From positions 158,501,053 to 158,565,052 of the forward strand of contig NC_134700.1 of NCBI RefSeq assembly GCF_043290135.1: a DNA stretch of 64,000 bases, in the 5' to 3' direction. The translations under genes were made by a program, and so were the position numbers. The DNA comes from Rhipicephalus microplus (lineage: Eukaryota > Arthropoda > Arachnida > Ixodida > Ixodidae). Below the pieces are notes generated by a model that worked only from the letters and a program-made list of their open reading frames with translations, did not search any database and had not been told where the DNA came from. Positions 43,556 to 54,250 of this stretch are shown in pieces. The first letter of the stretch is position 1; each line of letters opens with the position of its first letter.

Positions 43556-44271
43556 ACTGCAAACCATGATATTATTGAGTATGCACTACCAACTAGCTAG
43601 CATAGGTCAGCGAGCTCATTCATGACTCCGCCGACTCAATCCGACTCCGAACGAGCCGTGAGTCTGAGTCAGTGAGTTGAGGTTTGAGGTATGAGTGAGT
43701 TCTGGTGAGTAATATTTGTTGAATCCGGTCTCAAAAAAGTTTTACCAGTGTGAGTCCGAGTGAGTCCGGATTGAGAAGCTTTCGGTTAGTATGAGCCATA
43801 GTGACTAAAAAGCGTGAGATATATTCCTTGAGTAAGTCTGAGTGAGTTCCACTTATATTTGCCGACCTATGGCTCTATCTACTCATCTTCAGCATTACTC
43901 TCAGCCTCACCTAAAATCACGTTTATGCCCACTATATTCACGCGTATTTCGAAGCAAGGTCGTTATTACGCCATTTCAATATTCGTTGATCAGAGGCGTG
44001 AATTACGTATGGGGTTACCGTGACCTCCCCCAAATTCTTCCATGGAATTTCTTCGTAAATTCATCTCGTAGCGTGATCCAAAGGTGTCCCTACGTTTTTG
44101 CGATACCTCATAACTCTTTATTCTTATGAAAAGGTTGCGAGTAGAGCTAGAATCACGTGACATATTGGTTTTAAATAGCTCTGATACCATTTTCGAACAA
44201 GCTATTTCTAGGCTAACGCACTCGTGAGTCGACTAAATCAGACTCACTCAGACTCCGATCGAGCCGTGATC

Positions 44272-44392
44272 GATTGGTATGTGGCGTTCAACGTCCCAAA
44301 ACCACCATATGATTACGAGAGACGCCGTAGTGGAGGGCTCCGGAAAGGTCGACCACATGGTTTTTTTCAACTTGCACTCAAATCTTCAGATA
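44272..44392 (-). mobile_element. Ruka fragment (3' part)
   Basis: TTCAACGTCCCAAAACCACC, then GACGCCGTAGTGGAGGGCTC; the head is missing. Confidence 0.8.
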
Positions 44393-44433
44393 GAGCAGTG
44401 AGTCTGAGCCCTAGTGAATGCGGGTGAATAATA

Positions 44434-44930
44434 TTTTAGGGGCGAAGCTCCTTAGGGCGTGGGCTGTGCGTCCCCTGTATGTAGCCACCTCTAGTTTAGT
44501 TCTTGCAGTGTTCACTAGATTGCGGTACCGTCCCCTGTTTGTAGCCACCTCTAGTTTAGTTCTTGCAGTGTTCACTAGATGGCGGTACCGTCTCCTGTAT
44601 GTAGCCACCTCTCGTTTTGTTCTTGTAGTGTTTACTAGATGGTGGTACTTGTAGCTGATGATGAAAAGATGCAAGATGTTATAAACTAGAAAGCGGTACT
44701 TGTAGTTGACGAAAGACGCGAGATCTTATAAAATAGGAATGATGTCACATATGGCGCGTGTCATTGGTTGAAGGCAATCGTTCGATTTAGTGCGGCGACG
44801 TACGCTAGGGGGAGCGATGTAATAAAATCGAGTGGGCAAAATGTACAGAGGATTCATGGTTTACCAGGTTTACCTCCGGAGCTTCGCCCACTCATCATCA
44901 TTCACTTCGTGGATATGGCGGAATTTTTTA
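44434..44930 (-). mobile_element. GCGAAGC MITE-like element, copy 4
   Basis: Starts TTTTAGGGGCGAAGCTCC and ends GCGGAATTTTTTA after GCTTCGCCCACTCATC. Contains three 60-bp units (about 44476-44640), as in copy 2. Confidence 0.8.
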
Positions 44931-45095
44931 TGGGGTTTGAGTCTGAGTAAGTCCACTTGAAAAATGTTTCGAGCGTGTGACGCCAGCTTAGCAAAATTTT
45001 CGTGAGTCCAACTGGGTCCAAAGCACAAAATGTATTTCGTGAGTGAATCTAAATGAGCTGCTCAGCTTCTGCCTGCCTATGCTAGCTAGTACCAA

Positions 45096-45551
45096 CCAAT
45101 AAGGCCTCAAATAAAGATGATAATGGACGTTTCCATTCAAACCGAATTATGCGTGAGGTGCTTTGAGTTTATCTTGAAATAAATGATCGGATAAGGAAAT
45201 ATCATGGAAACCATTATATGACGACTGTAGCCGTTAAGGAATCAGCACTACAATTATGCCGACAGCGTCAAAGAGCTTGTTTGGCGGAAATTCTTGAGTC
45301 GGTGTTGTTAGATGTGAGCGAAAAATTGACGTTCTTCATGAATAAAAGCCACAGTTTCACCACAAGGGCGAACCAATCAATGTCATAGCAGCAAATGAAA
45401 ATAACTTGCGAATAACGGCAAGTAGATCCAAACGTGCAGCGCGCTGCTCAAGTTGAAAGGACTTACGAAAAAAAACACACACAAGACGAGTTCAAACTAA
45501 CAACGTCTACAGCTCGACCCTAACAAGCTGCTCATACACAAAGGGTTTACG
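45096..45551. other. Unassigned spacer
   Basis: No gene or repeat recognised. Confidence 0.4.
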
Positions 45552-45967
45552 AAAAATTCACAGCATGTCCACGGAATGAATGATGATGACTGGGGCGAAG
45601 CGTCCATCAATCCATCCATGCTTCCATCCTTGCATTCGTCCATCCGTGCGTCAGTCCATCCGTTCTTGCATCCGTCCGTGCGTCCGTTTGTGCGTACGTC
45701 CGCCCGTTCGTGCGTCCGTTCGCGCATCCGTCCGTCCGTGCGTCAGTCAAGCTGTTCTTGTGTCCATCCGTGCGTCCATCCGTTCGTGCATCCATGTGTC
45801 TGTTTGTGCATGCGTCCGCCTACCCTTCTAGTGAACACTTCATGTACCACCATCTCACTTCTTTTTATCATATATTAATCATATACAAGTACCACCATCT
45901 AGCGGACAATTCAAGGACTAAACGAGATTATGTACCACATTTTTGCTGTCAGCGCTTTGTGAACACC

Positions 45968-46094
45968 GAGAGCGTGTGCTCAAATTTGGGTGCGCGTTAA
46001 AGAACCCCAGGTGGTCAAAATTTCCGGAGCCCTTCACTACGGCGTCTCTCATAATCATATGGTGGTTTTGGAACGTTAAACCACACATATCATC
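45968..46094 (+). mobile_element. Ruka fragment (3' part)
   Basis: GTGTGCTCAAATTTGGGTGC onward to the tail GGTTTTGGAACGTTAAACC; the tRNA head is absent. Confidence 0.85.
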
Positions 46095-46097
46095 AAC

Positions 46098-46205
46098 ACC
46101 GGTCCTGGCAGCAGCAAGCTCAGGAGCGGGTTAACTGGCGGAACATGGGAGAGGCCTTTGTCCTGCAGTGGACGTAGTCAGGCTGATGATGATGATGATC
46201 ATCAT
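46098..46205 (+). mobile_element. RTE-like LINE 3' end
   Basis: GGGAGAGGCCTTTGTCCTGC, AGTGGACGTAGTCAGGC, then (TGA)n. This is the usual end of arthropod RTE-type elements. Confidence 0.65.
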
Positions 46206-46417
46206 CAACACCGAATGCGTGAAAACAACACCGTGCTACGTTTTTCGTAACACGTAGACATGCGGATATGTGCCCGAGGGCGGGTATGTGCCACTGGTAT
46301 GCGGGTATGTGCTACAGGCTACGCACAAGCCACGCCATAAGGAGCTTCACCCCTAAAAATACCCACAGCTAAGCACAGCACGAGTGCTAGGTAACAAGTG
46401 TAACAGTTGTTACTTCT

Positions 46418-46460
46418 CTGTGTTTGAACAGCGCACTCCTTTCGGGCTGTTCAAACACAG
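46418..46460. other. Perfect 15-bp hairpin
   Basis: CTGTGTTTGAACAGC (46418-46432) and its reverse complement at 46446-46460, with a 13-bp loop. Confidence 0.85.
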
Positions 46461-46536
46461 GGAACAGCTAAAGTCACTGAAAAATAAACTAAAGTAGTGC
46501 CAACCGCACCCCTTCGCCTCTACCTCCTCTCCCAGC

Positions 46537-46578
46537 ATAAGGTCCCTAGATGAAACTTGTTTCATCTAGGGACCTTAT
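46537..46578. other. Perfect 20-bp-arm palindrome
   Basis: ATAAGGTCCCTAGATGAAAC (46537-46556), TT, then the exact reverse complement (46559-46578). CCCAGC lies directly on both sides (46531-46536 and 46579-46584), like a target-site duplication. Confidence 0.92.
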
Positions 46579-46691
46579 CCCAGCAGCCACAGCAGCGCCT
46601 CTAGAGTGTCCACCAGGAAGCTACGAATGCGAAAGCACGCGGGCGCACTGGATGTGCCAGACACTTGGGCAGCTCGGGCACTGCTGCATAT

Positions 46692-46752
46692 AATGCTAAG
46701 TACACAGGCCCCAACATTTCCACCTCAATCGAAAATGCAGCCGCCGCGGTCG
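46692..46752 (-). mobile_element. Ruka core fragment
   Basis: The minus strand reads CGCGGCGGCTGCATTTTCGA and TGAGGTGGAAATGTTGG, the centre of Ruka. It lies in the inferred intron after the THAP exon. Confidence 0.65.
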
Positions 46753-46934
46753 GCATGGATCAAGCCAGAGACGCGACGTTTACACGGCACTAAACGCGGC
46801 ACGCGTTTCAACTGGCATGCACGTTTACCATCGACGTGGTTACTCTCTTTGTGTGATGCTCGAGCTTGACAGTACCGCAACACTGTAAACACGAATACAA
46901 GCGAAACGATAGAGTTTAGCTCGCCGGTACTCAC

Positions 46935-47093
46935 CTCACAAAGCCGCGACGATACAGGGTCCAAGTCAGTCCTTCCGATACGCTGGAGCCACACTTCTTG
47001 CCGAGCGGCATTGTCTTTTCCTCGCGGAAGCGAAAATAGCTTCTTTCCTCTGCTGTACCTGCTTTTGCAACCGCTGGCACAGCAGGTCGGCAT
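46935..47093 (-). CDS. THAP-domain protein, first coding exon
   Basis: From ATG at 47093, 53 codons: MPTCCASGCKSRYSRGKKLF, then SLPRGKDNAARQEVWLQRIG and RTDLDPVSSRLCE. This is the first two thirds of a THAP zinc finger: N-terminal Met-Pro, the C(x2-4)C pair, the basic and FSLP segments, the conserved W, and the third Cys. The exon ends in phase 0 at 46935 with GAG|GTGAGT, a perfect splice donor. The last zinc ligand (His of the expected HF) must be in the next exon, which I do not see in the window. THAP domains bind DNA; they occur in chromatin regulators and at the N-terminus of P-element-type transposases, so either origin is possible. Confidence 0.65.
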
Positions 47094-47505
47094 CCCGAAA
47101 CGTGCAGGATTACCGTGCACACACTCATGCGTGGTCGAACTTCGGCTACACAACAATACCAAGCGCGCACGCCTAGCCACAAACAAACACCGCGAAAGTG
47201 GACAAACAAAACGGCGTTTGCGATACCTTCACAAAGGATAGAGCGTCGTGCTGCAGATTCTTAGCACCGCCGAGTTTATCACACAGACAGCAGTGGCGCT
47301 ACCATCAAGAGCGACACCACTGAGCGCGTCTGCATGCAAACGGTGGGCTATCGCCTTGAGTATTGCGTGCTTGCGGTGATGTCTTTTGCCACTGCATGCC
47401 ACTTGCTTATATACACGTCACATCGTCGTATTTAATTTATATTATTTTTCTTTCTCAATCACTCTTTCGGTGCATCGCCTAGAACCGCAGCGCCCAGATG
47501 CACTT
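47094..47505. other. Upstream region of the THAP exon
   Basis: GC-richer than its surroundings up to about 47350. It is a candidate 5' UTR/promoter by position only; no core promoter motif stands out. Confidence 0.3.
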
Positions 47506-47745
47506 GATTGATTGATAGGTGGGGTTTAACGTCCCAAAACCACTATATGATTATGAGAGACGCCGTAGTGAAGGGCTCCGGAAATTTCGACCACCTGGGG
47601 TTCTTTAACGTGCACCCAAATCTGAGCACACGGGCCAACAACATTTCCGCCTCCATCGGAAATGCAGCCGCCGCAGCCGGGAATCGAACCCGCGCCCTGC
47701 GGGTCAGCAGCCGAGTACCTTAGCCACTCGACCACCGCGGCGGGG
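47506..47745 (-). mobile_element. Ruka SINE, full length with TSD
   Basis: Minus strand GCCCCGCCGCGGTGGTCG, B box GGTTCGATTCCC, full body, tail ATCAATCAATC. Flanked by CCCAGATGCACTT (47493-47505) and CCCAGATGTACTT (47746-47758). Confidence 0.95.
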
Positions 47746-47758
47746 CCCAGATGTACTT

Positions 47759-48204
47759 TAACGGAAACATGAGCACAAGCTCATCTTCGCAGCCAGGAGT
47801 CATACAGCCCCTCAACTAGCTTTGTTTACTATCTGCAATGCACGCGAGGGGAGAGGAGTCTGCACATTGACACGAATGGCGCTATTTTAGTTTATTTTTC
47901 AGGGACTTAAGGAACAGCGCGAAAGGAGCGTGAAGTGGCCACCACGTGAAGTAGCGAGCGAAGTGGCCTTCGTGCATTCTGTTACTTCAACGCAATCATT
48001 CCGGGCAAAGCGCACGAAGTACGAACCACCCCCAACACGACAAGCGCGCGTGCGCACGGGGCTACACCCCGCTGGGCAAAGTAAGCGCGAGACGAGCGCA
48101 AGCATCACATTTTGTGGATTGCCAAACAACCCTTTGCGCCATCTCGCTAGTAATGCCGAGAATTCGCTGGCATTCCCCGAGACAGGCGTGCTGCCAGCGG
48201 TAAA

Positions 48205-48206
<2 letters not shown>
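47759..48206. other. Unassigned spacer
   Basis: GC-richer sequence with a plus-strand open frame (47930-48200, then into AT repeat) that shows no domain. Probably noncoding. Confidence 0.35.

Positions 48207-48297
<91 letters not shown>
48207..48297. repeat. (AT)n microsatellite
   Basis: TA units, left flank of the foldback. Confidence 0.95.
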
Positions 48298-48472
48298 TAT
48301 GGCACAATGGGAGCGTTGTCAACAAGGAGAAATATATTTCCCAACAGTTCCGGGAGAGGTCCTCCCTTCATCAGGGGATGAGTTATACTCGTCCCTGATG
48401 AAGAGAGGACGCCTCCCGAAACTGTTGGGAAATATATTTATCCTTGTTGACAACGCTCCCGTTGTGCCATAA
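48298..48472. mobile_element. Foldback element between (AT)n arrays
   Basis: The left arm 48298-48383 (ATGGCACAATGGGAGCGTTG...) is complementary to the right arm 48388-48472 with about nine mismatches and almost no loop. AT arrays lie to the left and, about 50 bp away, to the right. The mismatches show that the two arms have diverged. Confidence 0.9.
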
Positions 48473-48518
48473 CCCATACCTTCACGAAGACTAACTGGCC
48501 CATTGAATTATTACTCCC

Positions 48519-48705
<187 letters not shown>

Positions 48706-48725
48706 GTGTGTGTGTGTGTGTGTGT

Positions 48726-49085
48726 GCTTGCGTGCGTGCGTGCGCTTACACTTCACACTTCGAAAGCTCCACTGATGAAGCATGAAATTATTTTCACAAC
48801 TAAGCGTCATAGGCAGCAGAGTTTGTACAATGTGTGTGTAGTTGATAAAATTGCAGGAAGAGCAGAGAGAAAAATAATTTATGGAACGTTGCGAATGAAA
48901 ACGAAATCGGTAATGAAAAATAACAGCAGACATTGAAATACGAAGTCATAAAGTAAACATGACAATGTAAATAAAGCAAGAACATTGTTTCAGCCTTGCA
49001 CATGCCCCACTATAGCTGCAACTTGGAGAGTCAATTTTCCGTAGTAGGCCAAATATTGTGTAGTTGGCCATCACATTCCTTTACT
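48726..49085. other. Unassigned spacer
   Basis: No gene recognised. Similarity to the left part of the 3.6-kb region begins near 49010. Confidence 0.4.
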
Positions 49086-49090
49086 CCGCC

Positions 49091-50686
49091 TTAGGAGCCG
49101 GCTTTCAATTGTCCAAGTGGGAGATCCACGATGGCGCTAAAGGTCATTCCCAGTAATCCACCTTTTGTGACGCACAATTGAAGTAGAGTCTTTCGGATCT
49201 CAGCCTCGATGAGGTCCGGCCGTTGCTTCTTTGTCATACGGACAATTTGAGATATTTGCACATCCGTACTGCTCTTCGCCGCTTTTTCCTGGCACGACAC
49301 CGAGAATACGACGTCTTTACATATATTAGCAGATTTCTTAGAGTCGGGCTGTTCGTGAGCCTCTTTCGCAGGCAGCGGCATTTCCGAACTCGAGCACTGC
49401 TTGTCCGCGTTCGTCAAACGCTGGGTTTTTGTTGCTACTGGACGTGTCAGGGTGTCGTTTTTCGGCCTGAAACTGGTAGGTAGATTCCTCTGGCGCAGCG
49501 GTGGCCTCGGCAGCGGCAGAGTGACCTCGTCATCGGCCCTGTTCTTGTCGATCAACTTCTGTTCCCTTGACGCAGTGCACTTCCTTAGCTTGACCACATA
49601 CTGCGGTGTTGCTTCTTGAAGCCTTGCGAGTAGCTGTTCGGTCTTCAAACGAAGCTGGTGTGCTTCGCTAACATGGTCCTGAAGGACATTTTTCAGCCAT
49701 TGTTTCAGCTGCTTGGCGTCTACGTTTCGACTTTGCAGTGTCAGCGACATCTCCACCGACCCACTAGCGTTCAACTCGCTTGTCTGTGGGTCGGCATCCG
49801 ATGTTTCTTGCACGGTTTGTACACCTCGTGAACAGCAAGACCATGGTACTTTGCGAGAAGTGTCCCTGAGTTCATGTGCTTCTTCAGGTTCCTCTTAAAT
49901 GGCTGACTCATAGCAGCTGCTGCTCGACGAGCTGCAAGGCTCGTGCTCTGGTTTGTCGTCGTCCGCGTGCTGCAGTACGCGATCGCTCGAGCCACTTGCA
50001 TAGTGTCCGTGACTCTTGTCGACGTGGGCTCGAGGCGAGCCTCTGCAGTCACATTCTCCACCGTGCCGGCCTTTGTCATTCACAAGCGTGTACCGACCTT
50101 CTCGGGATAATTCGGATTCCGGGCCATGGTTTATACAGGCAGCGAAATCCCCGGACGCAGTGACCACGTGCTGAACCTGCGATGGGTTGAGTGCGTTCTG
50201 CAGGTCTTCTACAAGAGACGGTCCGTTGTTGTTCAAAGACTTTCGCGGCAGTCTGGAAATAACCACTGAATCTGAGTCAACGAGAGCATCCGACTGTGCT
50301 TTGTCCCTAGTGATGCGATTACCCCCGGCGTTAAAACGGCTTGCGTCTGTGGTAGAGTTCTTTGTGCTGCTTTCCCATTCATTCCCGTCAATAGACTCGT
50401 TGCTGTCAGAGGATGATTCAGCTGCGCGCACATTGCTCAACGCTTTTTCTGCTTTCTCATCATTTGTGCAGAGATTGGAAGCTGCACCTTTGGCACGGTA
50501 TTCAGAATCGTCACCACGAAGATGTCCCTAACCTCTTCGCTGCACCTCGGGACGAGTGAACTGGCACGGTAGGTCCACCTTCCGGCGGGATGGCTGGTTG
50601 CTGGGAGCCTTGCTTGTGGAACCGAAAGACAGCCTGGCCTTAATCTTCCTCCTCTTGGCGCGTTTGAGAGCAGCGTAGGTCGGCAT
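49091..50686 (-). pseudogene. Unknown tick protein, copy 2 (frameshifted)
   Basis: Colinear with 3620-5280. ATG at 50686 (MPTYAALKRAKRRKIKAR). Frame 50440-49895 contains SLVEDLQNALNPSQVQHVV, GGECDCRG and EPCSSSSSSCYESA, and then stops. Frame 49813-49091 continues with TLQSRNVDAKQLKQWLKNVL, a long Lys/Pro/Arg-rich middle and the C-terminal GGLLGMTFSAIVDLPLGQLK segment. Stops and frame changes fall at different places from copy 1, so the copies decayed independently. Position relative to LINE tails gives no sign of recent retrotransposition. Function unknown. Confidence 0.6.
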
Positions 50687-50869
50687 CGATCTCCAGTCAC
50701 TGGCCAGGCATTGGTTGGAAAGATCGAGCTTCGGCAGAGCTGGTGCTGGAAGGCACCTTCTGACGGGTGCCGTGGAACGATTTCGCCACGAGTAGCACGC
50801 GCGACTTGCACCTAAGATTGCCCACCGGAGGGCTATAATGGTGATGATGATGGCGGGTATCGAGCTGAA

Positions 50870-51764
50870 AAATAGTACTCTAGTGAACTAGAACAGATCT
50901 AAATAAATTGAACCTAAGAGTGTTTTTTATTCTTATGGTACAAAACTCTGGCGGTACCAGCAGGCAATGGTTTGCACTAGCTCCAATTTTAGTGACTTTA
51001 GACCGTAGGCAGAAATATAAAATTGAAAACTAATAAAGTGCTAGTGTGCAGTTGTACCGATTGAAAGAAGATAATGAAGAAGTTCATAATTAGTCGTGCA
51101 CAAATGATCCGTTAAAACAAATGAGCACCCGTTGACATGAATCTAGCGAGAAAACACTGCTAAACACAGACTAGACCAAAAAGTTATGGCAAACGCTGAA
51201 TTCCGACAGTTTCGAACATGAACAATGTTCGAAAGTTGTGATATGTTGACTGCGAATAAGCTATTTAATTTAATTAAAAACCAGCTGGAAGTTAGCGCTT
51301 GTTCGTTTTTGTTACTGTGTCTTTCCTGGAAAGCTTTCGCATCTATATAGGCAACCGACAGTGAACCAGAGGGCGCGACGAAGCTCTTTGGGCCGCCTCA
51401 GCATTGTTGGTACCGACCTCCAGGGGTACTAAGAAAATGGAACGCTCGCTTAACACAGTGACACGCTGAAGTTTCATTGCCCTTTTTGGCACGTTTTCAA
51501 AGAATGCTTCCAGGGGGCTTACATAATCAGCCGTGGCCACCTTGCTCACAACAAAAAAAATGATATGCACGTGCAAGTTCGGTTTTGCTGCATCTACTCA
51601 CTAGGCCACGCATTGGAAGACGCGGTTTAGCTGTGCCTACTCGCTAGACTGTGTGTTCTGGCGCTACCGTCAGATCTCGTAAACTGCATTGCTGCGTTCC
51701 TATGTAATTAGGTTGAGTATGGATTACCAGGTACTGACAAACGGGACCTAATATCATAATTATT
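50870..51764. other. Unassigned spacer
   Basis: A minus-strand 77-codon frame (51576-51343) reads as plausible protein (RAMKLQRVTVLSERSIFLVP) but matches nothing I recognise. Confidence 0.3.
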
Positions 51765-51950
51765 GTCAGTCTCGGTGCACGGCTGCTGACCCACAGGTCG
51801 CATGTTCGATCCCGATCATGGCGGTCACATTTCAATGGAGGCGAAATGCTACAGGCCCGTGTATTGCGTCAAGTTTTCGGAGCCCTATACTACGGCGCCC
51901 CTCATAGCCATATCGTGGTTTTCGGACGTAATACCTCAGATGTTATTAAT
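51765..51950 (+). mobile_element. Ruka-like SINE, diverged
   Basis: CGGCTGCTGACCCACAGGTC, then GTTCGATCCCG (B box), ATGGAGGCGAAATGCTACAG and CGTGGTTTTCGGACGTAAT. The A-box end is missing. Confidence 0.75.
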
Positions 51951-53269
51951 AAATTACGAAAATAGTGGAAGGCGTCATCTAATTTCTTTGTGTGGTAATG
52001 TGCTTCGAGTAACCTTTTCCTTTTATCTGAATATCATTGAGCGGATGGAGAAATTTCAGGGAAATATTTAGCTGGTCCCTACAGCCGTCGTTAGAGAATT
52101 AGCACTGCAATAATTTCGACTGTAACTGACGAAAGTAGGTCATGTATAGCAGGTGCGCTTCTCTGTTATGCATTTATACCTTCTCTGCTTGTCTCCTCTT
52201 GCGTCTCTCTGTTTTCAACTTTGGCGAATGTGTCGATGGCATGAGCGTACCCTGTACACGAGGTGTTTCAAGAAGCGTGTGCGAAAATCACATAAAATAA
52301 AATAATGCAATGTCTGCTCACTTCCTTCAATATACCATTTTTTAGAGACATGTACAAAAATTACATGACGTTCGTTTCATGTTGAAGTGGTCTGTTCTTT
52401 GAGGAAAATTTTTTCATGTCAATCTGCCATGACGACATATGTTTCCTTTCATGCCATGTCCAGTTTCTGTTTCTTTTTCTTTTTCATAAAAACGCTGAAT
52501 TGTTGACGTTAATCGGTTCGCCCAAAATTGTTCTACGCAGCTCTTGTCTAGAGACGCGATCAGCCAAGACTCCTATACATCGTCAGTGTAAACTATGATC
52601 TTCCCATCAGACACAAATAGGTAGGAGTTACCGTAAATGCCGTGGTTGCAGCTTTCATCCGTAACAGCTGTAGTCATCGACTATTGAGATTGGTCTACGT
52701 GATTGACACTGAACCTTGTAGCGTGGGTTGCTCAGGTAAGCTTGTGGTTCAGGGTATCGGCGCAAGCGTAGAAAAGTATTTCGCAGAGTTATACCTTTTT
52801 AATCAGGAAAACCTGCACGATATAAAATAAGAGCGTGGCGGTTCGAGCCCGCAGATTTATAATACTAACCGCAAAAAATTTCAGAAAACAGACGGCCCCA
52901 GGCACGGACGACTCCCAAAAGGTATAACCTTCGAACTTATAGTTATTTCAAAGGAGTAGCTCAGAGACAACATGCGCTTGAAAATATTTGAACGCGAGGA
53001 GCCTGCGCAGTACGTTTACGTGCATCATTTTCAAAGCCACTACTAACAGCCATGCCATTACTATAAGATTACGGCGACAACGATACAACGGCCCCGGCAT
53101 TAAAGACACGGCGTGTCACGTCTGAAAGACAACAGCATTGGGTAGTGATTAAATATAGCATAGGTATAATAAAAATATAAATACAGCAAGTGCGCGCTAG
53201 TTCAAGATTGGCTTAGGCGAATTGACACTTAATTAGACCTTAGTAGAGTCGTGGGACCGTACCATTATA
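51951..53269. other. Mostly unassigned; one short coding-like stretch
   Basis: The minus strand 52677-52573 encodes 34 residues, MTTAVTDESCNHGIYGNSYL onward to YTDDV, then a stop, with a possible splice acceptor AG just upstream. Its composition looks protein-like, but the family is not recognised and it may be chance. Confidence 0.25.
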
Positions 53270-54250
53270 CACTGTAAACAGAAATAAGCCGAAATGGGAG
53301 TAAATGACCTTGTCCTCTAGCGCACACCCAGATGGGAGTTTTAAAAAACCCGTCTCTGGGAGTAAAAAATTTACTCCCCATCAGAAGGGGGTTTTTGCAT
53401 GGTGTCAGGGGGGTTTTTATTTACATCCATAGGGGAACTTTTTCAGGACAGTATGGGAGTAAATTTTTTGCATCGACCGAGAAAAAAAAATTACGTCAGC
53501 AGCCGTACCATGCGCAAGCGTAACTTTAATTACATTACATTTAATACGCACAACAATGATTACAGTACACAAACATTATCACAACGTTCACGTAATATCA
53601 CAACACTCGCACTCACCACAGCTTGCCACACGCAGTACACACCTACCATATAGTCACCGAGTATATATAGGCACCACATTCTGACCTCCTGTAGCCCAGG
53701 TGAAAGCCTTTTTTTTCTAATAATTAAGCAATAAATACGCACGGCGTAAGTATGAACTTGCGGTGGTCTGATGTAAGCACTTCAACACACATGCCTTTTA
53801 TCCTAATCCTGCCTAATATTTAATATTTGTTTACTATAACGAAAAGGTTTTATCAGTTGACGCTCTGTCGTACAGGCTGAATTCGCATCAGCAGTGCTGT
53901 TTGTGGACCCGTAAAATGCACTGAATCATACACAAAGTGCGCGCGGCCTTGAATGAACACATTAACGAGGCACATTCAGCAGCTCCAGCGATGAACCCAG
54001 GTAGACCGCCGCTACCGCGTTCGACGACTAGGCCTCACTCACGAGTACGGCACGGTGATTCGATGAATGACAGCTGGCGATCACAAAATGCTTGCTGATG
54101 TGCAGTTTACGTCTCGTTTTTCCCATGCACAGAAATAGGTGTCCGCTATCCACGCAGTTTAAGCTACGGAGCGATAGACTTAAACGAATGAGACGGTTCG
54201 CAGTCGCTGTTCCCGTTGTTCGCATGCATTGCATGTATAGCTCGCAGAGC

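Larger units (their letters stand above)
43593..45089. mobile_element. TIR element with TACCAA target duplication
   Basis: Both ends start CTAGCTAGCATAGG in inverted orientation, and TACCAA flanks them (43587-43592 and 45090-45095). The interior is full of GAGTCTGAGT/GTGAGTCCG-type motifs and has no ORF. A Ruka fragment (44272-44392) and a GCGAAGC element (44434-44930) are nested inside. Confidence 0.85.
45552..46359 (+). mobile_element. GCGAAGC MITE-like element, copy 5, with nested pieces
   Basis: Starts AAAAATTCACAGCATGTCC with GGGGCGAAGCG; ends GGAGCTTCACCCCTAAAA. A CCGTGCGTCC-type minisatellite lies at 45600-45830. A Ruka fragment (45968-46094) and an RTE 3' end (46098-46205) interrupt it. 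Confidence 0.75.
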
